Program-made: the position numbers and the translations under genes | Notes under the pieces: generated by a model | What the model saw: the letters and a program-made list of their open reading frames with translations, nothing else | What the model was told of the DNA's origin: nothing | The model's database searches: none | Part shown: piece after piece, positions 12,472-25,067 of the stretch | Layout of the letters: each line of letters starts with the position of its first letter | Numbering within the stretch: position 1 is the stretch's first letter | Source of the DNA: Episyrphus balteatus | Lineage: Eukaryota > Arthropoda > Insecta > Diptera > Syrphidae | DNA: 64,000 bases | Direction: 5' to 3' | Assembly (NCBI RefSeq): GCF_945859705.1 | Contig: NC_079134.1 | Coordinates: 34,114,576 to 34,178,575, forward strand

Positions 12472-12656
12472 CCTATTTTTTCATATTTTTATCTCTAACC
12501 CTTCCTGGCCCTATTTTGATAAGAAGTTACTAGAGCAGGGGTGATATTTAGTGTCCAGTGTTGGGTAAATGGCGAATGTTTGATCATTCATACGCATAAA
12601 CTTCTTAATGAAATAGGGTCAGGAAGGGTTAGGAATAAAAATTTGAAAAAATTAGG
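12472..12656. repeat. Inverted repeat with about 55-bp arms
   Basis: Arms at about 12472-12530 (containing CTAACCCTTCCTGGCCCTAT) and 12600-12656 (containing ATAGGGTCAGGAAGGGTTAG) are imperfect reverse complements around a loop of about 70 bp. This is probably another small fold-back element. Confidence 0.6.
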
Positions 12657-13620
12657 GCTTTTTTTCCCTGATTTGGAACCAATCTAGGGGGCGTTCCCAA
12701 TTTATTTTTCATAAGGACCACCCTAATGTACATTCATACGAATTTTTCGAGTGATTGTAATTTTCTTTTCTAATTTTGTGTACGTAACTGTCTAAGTTTA
12801 AGCTTTTCTGAAAAAAAAATTGGATTGTGGAAATATGGCATGCATTAGGTATCTTTTTTTCACGAAAACTGACAATTTTGTCATTTTTGTACATGTATCT
12901 TGTTAAAGGCTTGAACGATTTTATTCAAACATTCCAGAGCTATATTTCTTATAATTTTAATGGATAATTTGTATTCAAATTTTGGTACATGACTTTTTTC
13001 CATTTTTTTTTTTTTAATATCTAACCAAATTGATAAATTTCCAACATTTATGTGCTTTAAACTTAGAGAGTCAAAGTTCAAAATTGTCGTGCATTTTATT
13101 TTAATAAATGTTAAAACTAAATTTTTTCTAAATACAATACATTAAGTTCAAATGGCAAGTACCATTGACCACTGAAAAACATAATTTTTTACTGTCAAAT
13201 AGTCCACTGCAAAACAGTTTTGTTTGAAACTTAATTTTTTAATAATTATTTTTCATGAAAACATTTTCACTCGTCGTTGATTTGACAAGAACTGTTAATT
13301 TAGGCCATTTAAAGGAGCTTAAGAGTTCAAAGTTAAAATGTGTTTTCTATGCAATAAACCAAGTATAATGGCAATCAGTGCACCCATTCGATCCGTATTA
13401 ACAAAAATACGCATACACAAAGTCGCACACATGCAATTAAATGTTTCTGTTTGTTATTACACATTAGTTAATATGTATTTAATCAATCCCTCGAGTTCAG
13501 TTTACTTCAAAAGTCCAACAGTTACTTATTATTACCTTTTAATAGAAATTTAAAATGTTACTTTCAATCAAAAAAGTCAAAAATAAAGAAAAAGTGCAAA
13601 TTTTTGAAAAGGTACATTTC

Positions 13621-14054
13621 TACACAGAGAAAAATATGACCCGCTAAAAACTAACAGATTGCCATATTGTTTTACCGTCCATACATTTCATAGGGAAATC
13701 TTATTAAAATCAACGATTAATAAGGTTTTTTTAAGGAGATTTCTTATTATTTTTATAGAGAAAATCTTATTAAAATTTGACTGAAAAGTTTTTTTTTTTT
13801 GCAACTTAGCACTAGAACAAAAATCGCGATCAATATTTTCATGGCAGGTTGGTTCAGGTGGTAAGGTGGACGACTAATGATTTGAAGTCTCCAGTTCGAT
13901 TCCCAGCCTGGTCATCTTTTTTTTTATTTTTTTGCAGATTTTAAAACAATAAGGAAAACCCGGTTGTTTTAATAAGGTTTCCTTCTTGGATGAAAACCAT
14001 AGAGAAATCTTATTGTTTTTGTTCTATTTTATGTGGTCTATTTTTCTCTGTGTA
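13621..14054. mobile_element. Terminal-inverted-repeat element carrying a tRNA-like segment, copy 1
   Basis: The left end TACACAGAGAAAAATA (13621) is matched by an inverted copy ending at 14054, followed by a shared GACC block. The element is 434 bp. Inside it is a tRNA-like stretch (13843-13914) followed directly by a T-run. AATCTTATT-type motifs recur on both sides. A related element of nearly the same unnested length is at 25538-26656. The superfamily is unknown, and no target duplication is obvious. Confidence 0.65.
13843..13914 (+). other. tRNA-like segment with A and B boxes (not a functional tRNA)
   Basis: TGGTTCAGGTGG fits the pol III A box and AGTTCGATTCC differs from the B box consensus at one base; they are spaced as in a tRNA. 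A stem GACT/AGTC could form where the anticodon arm would be. A run of T follows within a few bases of the 3' end, a possible pol III terminator. The T-arm and acceptor stems pair poorly, so this is a tRNA-derived promoter or pseudogene and no amino acid can be assigned. Confidence 0.5.
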
Positions 14055-17000
14055 TCGTTTCTTAACAAACAAAAATTAAAAGATGCATAATATCAAAGGA
14101 TTTTCCCTCTTCTTTATTTAATTAGTACAAAGTTTTGACGTATCGGGCTCAGAAACCAAATAACAAGCCAAATACCACCTGAATTCGATAGAAAATTAAT
14201 TTTCTTTGTAATGTCAAAAGTGTCTTTGAACCAACCATTTAAAAAAAAAAATGAAAACCGACCAGTGTTGGCTTTTCTCAAAAATGCACCAATAAAGTAG
14301 CATTTTTGGCGAAAGCATACTTTTATGGCAGGGAATCATATTTACCTATCAATAAAAATTCTTGGATGAATTCATTCTTTTTTTTTGCTCCGGAGCTCAG
14401 GTGTATTAAATAGACTATAAAATCGTCTTTTTTTATGAATTAAAGTTAAAATTATAAAAGGCTGTTTGACATAATTTAACTTTTCTGTTACCTGTGCAGC
14501 AGAGTTTCTATTAATTTATCTTTGAGTAAGATTTCGTAAGAATGCAAAGGTAAGAAACATTTTTTATCTATGAAATTATAAGTCGCACTTGGTTGAAAAC
14601 AAAATCAATCTGAACAAAAGCTCTACATTTGCATAAAGAATTTTTGTTTCAGAGTTGGCTATAAGATTTTTAGGTCTTAAACTATAATGTGTATAATGAT
14701 GTTTGGTATCTTAGACAGTGTATTTTGAAAAACACTTGAATCCATGTACATTTGTACATATTTTCTTATTTAAAACAAAAAATAATTAGACAAAAATTAA
14801 GCCCAAAAAAAACACCACCGATTAAAATGAGACCTACATATCTGGTTTAAATGGGCATCAACCTTAAATCTAAAATCCTAACATTAAGAATCTGTGTAAT
14901 AAGTTCCCCTGTACTTTATATCCGTTATCCCTGTAATAAGTTATTAAATACATTTATTTTTGAAAAACACTAAAGACTAGACTTCCTAGAGATAAGAAAC
15001 TATTTCTTTGATAACAATAATTGCGGTGACCTTCTTTTGCAAAAATCTAAAACATTTCTGATAAAAAACTTTGATCGTTAGACGTTCAAAAAAAAAAAAA
15101 GACTTGAACCTGTTTAAGGGTCATTCGCATTGATAATTGATAACAATTTTTCGGGTTTTTCTTGTTCTTAAAAAAATATTTTTTGAAATTTCGTTGAAAA
15201 GATTTTTATCTAATTGATATAAGACTTCAATTAATAAAATCTTTACTAAAATTTTGATAAAGATAATAACAAAAGTTTAAAAGGTTGAAAAACCCAAAAG
15301 ATAGAATCTAAAAACGCCGTTTCCACGAAAATCTTCAAGATATTTTCAAGTACCTACCTTGATTTTATTGACAACACTAAAATTTAATTGATTTTAAATC
15401 AAAATATTTATTTAAATTAAAAAGATAAAAAAAAAATAAAAATCAAATAATTTTTCCATTTCAAATCAATTATTTCCTACTTTTAAATTGATAATTGTTT
15501 TATTATCACTTTTATTCAGAATTGTATCAGAATTAATTTCAGTCACAAAAATAAATTTGGAATTATCCATAATTTGTAATTCATGTTAAATGTAATCATT
15601 CAGAAATTAATGACGATTTTTCTTCTCGGTATATGGATGGTTTATTTATATTTTTCTACCCCCCAAACAATGATGTACTGATAAGGGGCGTTTTTTTTTT
15701 AAACATATGAGAGTATAAAAAAGTTATCATGTTCTGTTATTTTCGTGTCGAGTTTCATTGATAATCTCGTATATAATATTTTTTTTTGTAATTTTTTTTA
15801 CGACAAAAGGGTGACGATATTGTTTGTTTATCCATTTAGGGCTTTCCCAAACTCCCTGAGGACAATGACACAACTAAAGTTATATTTTTAAAACTGAACA
15901 TGAATTGGGTTGTAAATTCTGTTAGTTTTTTTTTAAAGCGATAGATGATGATACAAAATCATAGCCCAAAGGGTGTCTTTTTAAATAAAATGAAAAAAAA
16001 ATAAATTTTTAATTTTTAATACATATTTCTACCACATTTTAAAATTAAAAAAAAAAACATTGAAGCTGTTGAAAATGTTCTTGTTTTCTTTCAAAAATAT
16101 GCAAAAAAAAAAAAAAAACACCCTGAAAGAAAAATAATGCACTTCCCAACAAATATATCTTTCTCCTCTGCAAAAATTAATAAACTGCATTCTATATAAA
16201 ATGTATTACTTCCCAATATCGAACAAACAAAATAAATTTCAATAGAATTCAACAAATTCATCTCGAAATAAAAATATTTCGATTAAAAATTTATAAACTA
16301 AACCACAATACAAGAGATAACTTTAGTTTTTCATCTTCATCTGCAAAAAAATATATAAATTTAAATAAAATTCTTGTGCCAATAAATGTTCCACATACGC
16401 CCGAGTGAGCCGTATACATTAACTGGACAATTAATATTCTTCTTCATTTTTTTTGGTTGCCTCCAACAGAAATTTACCTTTAATTCTTTTTTTTTTTCTT
16501 CATTTTCTTCTTCTTTTTTTTTTTAATTCTATGGATGAAAAATCCTGGAATTATGCCAATTTATTTTCTGTTTGATTTTAAAGGCTTTATATGAGAGAAT
16601 ATATACACATCTCTCGATTATATATGAACATTCATTCCGAGAATGTGTTTAGATAATACTCGTAATAATAATAATAGCTTCCTTCTCTGTTTTGTTGTAT
16701 GTATGTAGGTGGGCAAATACGAGATGCTCTGTGTATTTAGCTAAATATTTATCTTTTGTTTAGATATAAACATGTTGCTGATGAGTGTTCAATGTAGAAG
16801 CATTTTTGAAACATTATTTTAAATAACACAACAAAAATAAAAGAATAAAGGAATTTTTTTTTTTTTTTTGATTGAATGATACATATTTTTGCAAAGGTAT
16901 TCATGCTGTTTAGACACATGGGGTGGAATAAATCATACTTTTTGAGCATAAAACTTTATTACAGCTCAAATTTGTTTTATGTTTTTGGTTGAAAAATCAA

Positions 17001-20000
17001 ACAGATTTTTTCAATTTAATGTTCGTCTTATGAAAATTTGTTTAAATAAATGCTGTTTCAATAAAAGTTTATTGAAAAGATTGTAGCTTTTGAAGCATTC
17101 TAAAGTTGAGAGCAACATTTTTTTTTATTTTAATTGAAAGTGTTAGACTTGTACTGACGATTTTGACCTATTAATTAATTAAACAACATTTAAATATTTT
17201 GTTTTCTTTGGTACATGCATATGTACCTCAAAACCTCAAGTTTCTACTATAAAGGGAAGTTCGCAATAATTTTGATAATCTGTCAAAATGAGTTACGGTT
17301 TTTGTGATATTTGAAGCCCTATAAATCAGAAACCACTCATCCTAAGTAGCTGAAATTTCATTAGGAGTTTGTTTTTGACCAGACAAGCAAATAAATTGGG
17401 TTTCTAAAATATACTGAGTTGTTTGCTGTAAAAATGTATTTGCTCTATTCTCTCAAGTCCCTTATTCGTCAGCCACACAAGCATATTTAGAACATAGAAC
17501 CAAAATCAATGTTAGGGGTGGGGATGGTACAAACAAGTTTATTTACTAGAATCTATTTTTACCTATTTTTGGACGTGAAAAAGATTTCACCCGAACATAT
17601 AGCATTTCACTTGTCCCTTATTGTAAGTTCCGGCCGAAAAGTTGTTCACGTTCGGAAAAGTCTCCATATTTAAAACTTTTTTCCAAGTAGGTAATATGCT
17701 GTCGATTACACAGCTCTTTTCTCATTTTAATTCTCTTCGAGTGAAATTTGCAATAGCTTTTAAAATTCCGGAAGAAAGAAAATTTCGGGTGAAAAAATTT
17801 CCACGTGAAGCTCACGATAGTGGTTGATTGAATCTTTTGTATGCGTATGATTTTAGGGTGTGTTTTTTGCCCAGGATGTTATGAAATGAAACTATAACTT
17901 AGACAATCGAAAAATCCTGGAAATAGTTTTGTCTCTTTAAAATAAAGGCTTGGATTGAAGAAGCAAGTAAACAAAATGATATCTATGAAATTCGATAAAA
18001 TTGCTGCATTTGTCATTTTCAAACATGGATTTGCAAACCAAAGGTTGTTTTTTACGAATGAAATAATAATTCTGAAGTTATAATTTCAATCTTATCTTGG
18101 AAAAATTCAAGATTTGGCTACCTGGAGTGTACCTGAATAGGATATCACTTTTTTTTTAGTAAATATTTGACCTCTTTGATCACCAGAATTTCCACTTTGT
18201 CATTTTTTTTTTTTGATTATGTTAATTGATTGATTACTTTAATTTATATCTAGCATTCTATTATTTTATTTATTATATTAGTTTTTTATAATATTTTTTT
18301 CAAGGTCTTTTCTTATCGTCTGTATCTTAGGTTTCTTTGCTTATCTCTTAAAGTTAATATGTATGTATTTTGGATTTGACAACTAAAGTTTAGTTTTCAA
18401 TTTAGTTTGCAAAATGGAATTTAAATATTTTGAATACTTACTTATAATAAAAAGACGTAAGGGGAGATAAAAACCACTTAAATTTTGCGAAGAAAAAAAA
18501 TCACTGGAGAGCAGCCGTTAGATTTTAAAAGAAAGATATCTTTGGAAAGTACAGGAAAAGCAACTTTCCTTCCTTTTTTCTGATAAGGTTGATTCCCACA
18601 TCCCACTAAATGTGAAATAGTTTCACTTTTGTTGTAATTTACCTTCGAATATTTACCTTTCAAAAATTAGGATGCAACGACGCCTAAAATTCTTATTTGA
18701 TGATATCTGTGGTATTCTATTTAACATACATGAGTTTTTGAAATGAAAAACAAAAATAACAAAATTATTGCCTTTCACAAAGTTTTTGAAAACCGTTTTA
18801 CTCCTTTTTCCTTATACCTACTAAATTCTCTAAAACAAGTAAGAATAACAATGCTGTTAAGTTCACAACAAATTAGGTTGACGTTGCTATAAGTAGCGAT
18901 ATATTAATTTAATCCCAAAAAAACTCAAGTGTGAAGCGGAAAAAATATGCATGCGGGAAATAAAAATTCGCTTGAGTTCATTTATACCTCAAAATTGATT
19001 CTCCAGTTGGAAAATGTTTTGTCCGTTTAGACTTTGCGATTAAACTGTGCGAATTTAACTCTTTCTTTTACAGAATGCAACTGAACAAAAGATCAGTAAA
19101 AGTTAAAAATATCAATATATTACTAGTGATCAAAATCATAATGTGTATCATTTTTTAAAAACTATGATTCGAAGCTTGGTTACTAATTTTTCACTGAATT
19201 TGTTCAAAAAATTTCAAAAAAAATTCAATTTTAATCGTTAAATTGAACATGATTCACTCATGAACTAATTTTTTATAAGCAGATGTTTTGCAAATCCTTT
19301 ATTGCAAAATTATACTCACCAGTATTATAATTCCTAGACAGCATTTGGTTCTATGTATTTAAATAAATCCAATTCCTACTTGGAAATTAACCTTGAACAA
19401 TGATTAACTGACTTGTATAACCCCTTTTTACCCTAAATATCATATTTTTCTTATTTATTTTTTATTAGTATTTTGACTTTCAAAAAAAAATTAACTAATT
19501 AATTTATTAATATTTATTAAAAATTTTAAAGAATTTCCATATATTCACAGACTTTTATTTTTCCAAAGAATTCGAAAACAAATTTGTTTTTCTATGAATC
19601 ACAACATTTCATTCACAAAAAATCTTAAATATTTTCGAAAATTCTGGCAATAACAATAATTTTAAATATTTATCTCATTTATTTATTTTTTTTTTTTGTA
19701 TAAGAGGAATTCAAATTTCACATACTAACAGGTTTATATTTTAAGTCAACTGGATAGGTGATCGAGGCGCCAAATTGGGGAGGATAATAGGCAAAAGAAT
19801 GTGATGTTCTATTGATAAAAAAAATGATCGATACAAAAAAAAAATGTTATCAGTTTTTCTTATTCTCATAAGATATTTAAACTAATTTAAATTTAAAAAT
19901 TCGATTAAGTCACATTTTATAAGTCCTTGTTCATTTTTAATGCGCTATGACAACTAGTTAATCACTAAAATACCCATATTGAGATAATTCCCGAGCGCCA

Positions 20001-20930
20001 TTTTTTTTTTTACAAAATAAAACCTGTAAACTTGCAGAAACATATTTCATAAGAACTCATAGAACATACAATTTGTTTAAATTAATTTATCTTGAAATAT
20101 TGTCGCTGCTAATAGCACTCGTTAAATTATTGAAGAATTTGTTCTTCATTTTAAAAATAATTTCAAATGTAAAAATATGTAATGATGATTTACAAGACAT
20201 TCCTTAATTTATGAATAAGGCATTGAAAACGATCAAATACGATTGGTAAAGATTGATACGAATGGTGTTTATTTTTTTTTTTTGCATGAGAAACTGTCGC
20301 TTAACATCTGATGAATGCATGACATATATTCCTATTTAAAAACAAAATTGTGGCGTGTGTGCCAAATTCCTTTGCTAATTCTCGGAATTGAGTCAATTCA
20401 ATAGCATTCTCCTACGATTTTTTTTTTTTTTTGTTTTTGTATTTTGTTTTGCCAAATAAATATGTAATTTTCATTGAGTTTTTCGTTTTCGTTGAGTAGA
20501 TCTTATAAGTTCAGTTACCTCACATCAAATAGATTAAGATATATAAACATAACTTTCTAGTTTATATTTACAATACAATATTTTGTGATAAATTTGGTAA
20601 GAAAACAACATGTTCAAGTTCAGTTGAGTATAAAAATGAAGACGCAGTATGGGAATTTCCTGTTTTAAATAAGTTCAATTTTAAAATTTAAAAACTGTGT
20701 CAAAGAGGATATTGCAAATATTTAAATATTGAATTAAAAGAATTGAAAACATTTAAAAAAATTATTACAAACTCCTTCAAAATAAGACAATCAATTTTGT
20801 TATCAAAAGCTTACTTAATTGGTATTAAATAATTTTGTTTATATTAACAAATGTATTAGTTTATCTTATTATACCTTACTATATAAATTTTGATCGTAAT
20901 TACATAATATTTTTTTTTTGTTTATTTTAG
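14055..20930. other. Long AT-rich non-coding stretch, no gene recognised
   Basis: Nearly 7 kb with poly-A/T runs and no ORF of recognisable family. No large inverted or direct repeat was noticed. It may be upstream intron or intergenic DNA of dorsal, depending on whether the 20931 exon is real. Confidence 0.5.
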
Positions 20931-20972
20931 ATGAAAATAATGAGCACTCGGGTTACCAATTGAGTGATGTCA
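20931..20972 (+). CDS. dl: Candidate dorsal N-terminal coding microexon (14 codons)
   Basis: A long pyrimidine tract and TTTATTTTAG acceptor precede 42 nt that end at a strong donor (TCA|GTAAGT). Read in phase 1 it encodes DENNEHSGYQLSDV (the first base of the first codon comes from an upstream exon). Joined to the exon at 37762 it continues in frame as ...LSDVIDVLKMMQQSE into Dorsal. The length is a multiple of three with phase 1 at both ends, so it could be skipped without changing frame. The exon that would supply the start codon was not found; it may lie further upstream, possibly outside the window. The splice signals and continuous frame are seen directly; assignment to dorsal is inference. 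Confidence 0.5.
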
Positions 20973-21009
20973 GTAAGTATCTTGTTAAGTTTTATTAAAA
21001 AAAATGTTG

Positions 21010-22676
21010 TTTTTTTTTGGGAAAATTCTGCATGACCAAAATTCTGTGTCTGGATAAAAAAAATTCTGTATGAACAAAATTCTGTATTCCATTATTCTGC
21101 TTTTCTATTATTCTGTATTTCAAAATTCTGTAAATCCAAAAATCAATTTTTCAAAATTTGGCAATTCCATTATTCTGCTTTTTGAAATTCTGTAATTCAA
21201 AATCTATACATTTTTATCATTCCTGTTGAACAATTTGTATTCAATTAACAAATTAAGTATAACAGTGTATAAAATACCTTGCAAAAAAAGAGAAAAATAA
21301 CAAAAAACAAAATGATGAAATATTATGATTATGATGATTCTTGGCTAAATATTACTCGTATTTTTTTGTATTCAAGCTACTAGGGGAGAGTGGGGCCAAA
21401 TGTAACACTTTTTTCTAAAATCGATGGTTCTCCTACAAATTTGAAAGTGGGTCAACCAGACCTTTTTTAAATTAAAGACCCATGTTTTAGCTCCAAGATC
21501 CATCATAAAAATTTAGCAAAACATAACGGTAAAGTTGAAAAATAAAGCTTCCAAATAAAAAATCGTGTTGTTTCAACTTACCCCACATACGGGGCAAAGT
21601 GTAACACATACCGGGGTAGGTTGTACCAAGAACTAAAAATAAGAGAAAAATACCTTTATTTGTTTATATTTATTTATTTTTAATTAATAACAATAAAAAC
21701 AAACCTCAGTCATGAAATTTTGGTGCGAATTTGTAAAAAAAGGGGCAAATCCAAGATTTCCAGAGAAAATTTGACAGTAGTCTTAAATAAAAGTTATTCG
21801 AATTCATAAATTGTTTTATAAGCTTTATGAATTCAAGTGGTGGTTCAAAAATGTGTTTCCAATTTCAAAATAAATACAAATTCAATTACAAGCATTCATA
21901 TTCAGGGTTGTTAATTATATTAGGTAAACAATTTTTCAGTATAGGTAAGTTTTTACATGGTACAACTTGCCCCGGAAAAATGTTACAACTAGCCCCAGCA
22001 TGAAATTTGGCACATAAAATCAATTTAAAAAAAAAGCGAAACATATATAGACATAACATATACACGCAATTTGAGCCAAAACACAGTTGCATATAACAAA
22101 AAAACACTTAGCACTCTATCTTTTTCGGGTAAAGAGGTAGACCAAAAATAAAATTTAAAAAAAAAGTTACAAACATGCATTTTTTGGGCACCACTAGTGT
22201 AACTTCTCACCCTGTCGTCTAATCTTCATCTGAAGAAAATGTGCCGGTAGATATGCAAAAATTGAGCATTTTTCTTCTTTACGCGTTTCTTAATATTGAA
22301 AGGAACATCGCTTTTTTTAGCTGTTAATTCTTACCCCTGTTACATTTAGCCCCACTCTCCCCTATGTCATTCAAATAAAATGCAAAAGGTGTAAGATATT
22401 ATGCAAATTAGGTGGGGAGATACTTTACTTCAAAGCATGTTTTATAAGGAAAATACCAAAATGCTGTACTCTAAAATTCTGTAAATGATAATAGAAACAT
22501 TGTTTTGATAATGAAAAAAACAATTTTTCTTTTATCATTTACAGAATTTGGAATATAAAATTTTGAAATTCAGAATTTTGTATTTACAGAATTTCAGAAT
22601 ACAGAATTTTGAATTTACAGAATTTTGGAATCCAAATTTTGGCTCATACAGAATTCCGACCCCAACCCTTTTTTTT
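21010..22676. mobile_element. Hairpin-type repeat built from AATTCTGTA units
   Basis: The left part (21010-21210) contains many copies of AAATTCTGTA/TTATTCTG. The right part (about 22440-22660) contains the same unit reverse-complemented (TACAGAATTT). The ends match in inverse orientation: AATTCTGCATGACCAAAATT versus AATTCTGTATGAGCCAAAATT. It begins about 35 bases after the splice donor at 20972. A separate TA-flanked MITE (21383-22362) splits it. Confidence 0.6.
21383..22362. mobile_element. TA-flanked MITE with GGGGAGAGTGGGG ends
   Basis: The ends GGGGAGAGTGGGGCCAAATG and, inverted, GGGGAGAGTGGGGCTAAATG match over about 25 bp. TA lies on each side (21381-21382, 22363-22364), as for Tc1/mariner-type insertion. 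Variants of GGGGC...TGTAAC recur inside in both orientations (for example near 21590, 21613, 21970, 21990). No transposase is present. It is nested in the AATTCTGTA repeat. Confidence 0.8.
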
Positions 22677-23096
22677 CAATATAAAATCTTTCTTTTGAAC
22701 TTACAAAATACTCGTAAACCTTACAAACTAGCTAAAAAAAATCTTTTATTTAGCAAAGAAAACTTTTGAATAACAATATACCTATAATACAATACATGAC
22801 ATCTATACAACTGCTGTAATTGTCTTGCAAACTTTAAAGGGATAATCTTAAAAATGTTATACGTAAATACACTTACAATGTTTCCTCTCTGATTTCATGT
22901 GAATTTATTTAAACAAAATATGAAATTAAAATCTCGATTACAGATATGAGTTCTGAGAATTACAATAATACAACTCAGCATTCAATAAAAATTATAAAAT
23001 TGATTAACATTAAATGACCTATAGATTGCATCACATTACATTGCAGTGATGATTTTACATGCGATATTCATACAGGTACTGTGGCACAATATGCAT

Positions 23097-23218
23097 TTTT
23101 ACTTGCGATATAGGTACTATAGGGCAAGTTTAGGATTCGTAAAAAAAATCGAACTCGAGATAACAATTTTACATGACATTACGATGATGGAGAATGCCAA
23201 AAAAGTGGGTCCGGCAAT

Positions 23219-23283
<65 letters not shown>

Positions 23284-24122
23284 CTCTATCTGGAGCTGCA
23301 GCCTAAACGAGTGAAGTGATTTTCTTCAAACTTGGTAGTTAGCAGTTTTTGGTGATTCCCTAGAGGGGCAATTGAATTTTTTTTTTTATGACCAAAACTA
23401 ACGGTACCTGCCATATAACGGAAATAGAAAAGTTAATTTTTTTCAAAAACGGCTCTAACGATTTTGATTAAAATTTTTGTGTGTAATACTACACATAAGG
23501 GCCAACTTTTTAAATAAAAAAAATATTTTTTGTACCGTTATTAACGGTACCTGTCATAGAACGGTTTTTTTCGTTTCTGAATATCTCGTACAAAATTAAC
23601 CCGATTTAAATGAAAATTTTTATACAAAAGTGTGTAAGTAAAGATAATATTAAAATTTTAGAAAATTTTCAAAAAACGCATTTTTGGTTTTTTAAAAAAT
23701 ATTTCAAAATTTTTTTTTGAAAAATCAATTTTTTGAAAACGGATCAATGAAAAATTTTGAAATTTAGTTTTTATGTGTAAATTAATTATTTCTTCAAAAT
23801 GGCATACCAACTTTTTTTTTGAAAAATGTTAAAAAAATTTTATATATAAAAAATTATTTTTTTAAAAAACGGCTCCTACAATTTTCAAAATTTTTTTTCT
23901 AAAAATACCTTTTTATACGAGAAATAAAATGGCATATTTGTTTTTTTTTTTAAGATATTTTAAAACGGAGTTTTATTAATTATAAAAACAGATTTAATTT
24001 TTTTATACTACTTATGAAATTTCTTCAAAATATCGAATTTTAAATTTCTTGAATAAAAAGCTTTAACATTATAGTTACTTTAAGCATAAGAGCAAGTACG
24101 TGCGACCCCAGTCGTGCAATTT
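23097..24122 (+). mobile_element. (GTCT)n-containing dispersed element, copy B
   Basis: Colinear with the reverse complement of 734-1698. It starts near TTTTACTTGCGATATAGG, carries the conserved TACATGACATTACGATGATG core and an expanded GTCT tract, and ends at a hairpin-capable CGACCCCAGTCG near 24103-24114. It resembles mini-me/DINE-1-like fly elements in layout. The terminal hairpin would fit a Helitron-type end, but no CTRR terminus was confirmed. Confidence 0.7.
23219..23286 (+). repeat. (TGTC)n microsatellite
   Basis: About 16 tandem TGTC units with one TCCG variant near the end, inside the dispersed element at 23097-24122. The homologous tract in the inverted copy at about 1550-1574 has only about five to six units. 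Confidence 0.95.
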
Positions 24123-24338
24123 ATTGTATTATCAATTTGCACTCTATGGAGAATCCCTTAGTTGAGATAAAAACTGTATTTGAAGCGTTAGGAAAATTCA
24201 AGAAGAAGGAAATAGAAGAAGATCAAAAAGGAAAAACCGATGTAAATTGATTTGAATATATGATTTGAATATATATTTGATATTTCATTCCGTTTTTGTG
24301 TAGTTCGGCTACAATTTAAATTTATTTGAAAAGAATTT

Positions 24339-25067
24339 ATGATGATTAAGAAGCATCTTCTCGAGCGACAATTCAAGCCTATGATGAAACGATTTTGTTT
24401 AAATTTGGTAATTATAAGTTCCGGAAGGCCTATTCCTGACATTTATTTGAATGGTGTAGTGCTTCCCAAGTGTGAAAAGTTTAAATATCTGGGGTCTATG
24501 ATAAATAACGAAGGTACTTGTGATGACGATATCAATCATCGCGTAAGCGTAGGGTGGATGAAGTGGCGGGAAAATTCTGCTATCTTCTGTGATCGAAAAA
24601 TGCCCCCTAAGCTGAAAGGAAGGCTCTACACCGCAGTTGTGCGTCCAGCACTCACATACGGTTCACAATGTTGGACAATGTACAAAAAGTATGAGAGTAA
24701 GTTAACGGCAGCTGAGATGAAGATGCTTCGCATGACAGCAGGAGTAACAAAGCTTGATAGAATTAGAAGTACGAAGATCCGAGGAAGCCTTCATGTTAAA
24801 AATACCATCTCCCAAAAAATTGAACACGACCGACTCAGTTGGTATTGCCATGTTCAAAGGAGAGATCCTGAGAACCCCGTCAAAAAAGCAATATCATATA
24901 ACGTTCCAACACGAAATAAAAAGAAAGGTAGGCCTAAAAACTCCTGGTACAAGCAAATGCAAAAACACCAGCATTCAGTTGGCCTCAGAAACGGAACAAT
25001 ACAAAACCGGGAGGCTTGCCGCCGATTTCTGAGGTCAACCCGGCGAACCCCACAGGCGGATCACTAG
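24339..25067 (+). pseudogene. Chimeric ORF: host flank plus RTE reverse transcriptase C-terminus
   Basis: A 242-codon ORF starts 90 bases before the RTE fragment. Its first ~30 residues (MMIKKHLLERQ...) come from the flank and left target duplication; the rest is retrotransposon. It therefore does not represent a natural protein start. The remaining part covers the thumb and C-terminal domain after the RT active site; no YXDD motif is present. Expression is unlikely. Confidence 0.75.

Noticed and set aside
22548..22769. 73-aa ORF with repeated ILKFRILYLQNFRIQN-type sequence
   Set aside because: Translation of the TACAGAATTT repeat units.
23046..23306. 86-aa ORF ending in SVCLSVCLSV repeats
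   Set aside because: Translation of the GTCT microsatellite and its transposon.
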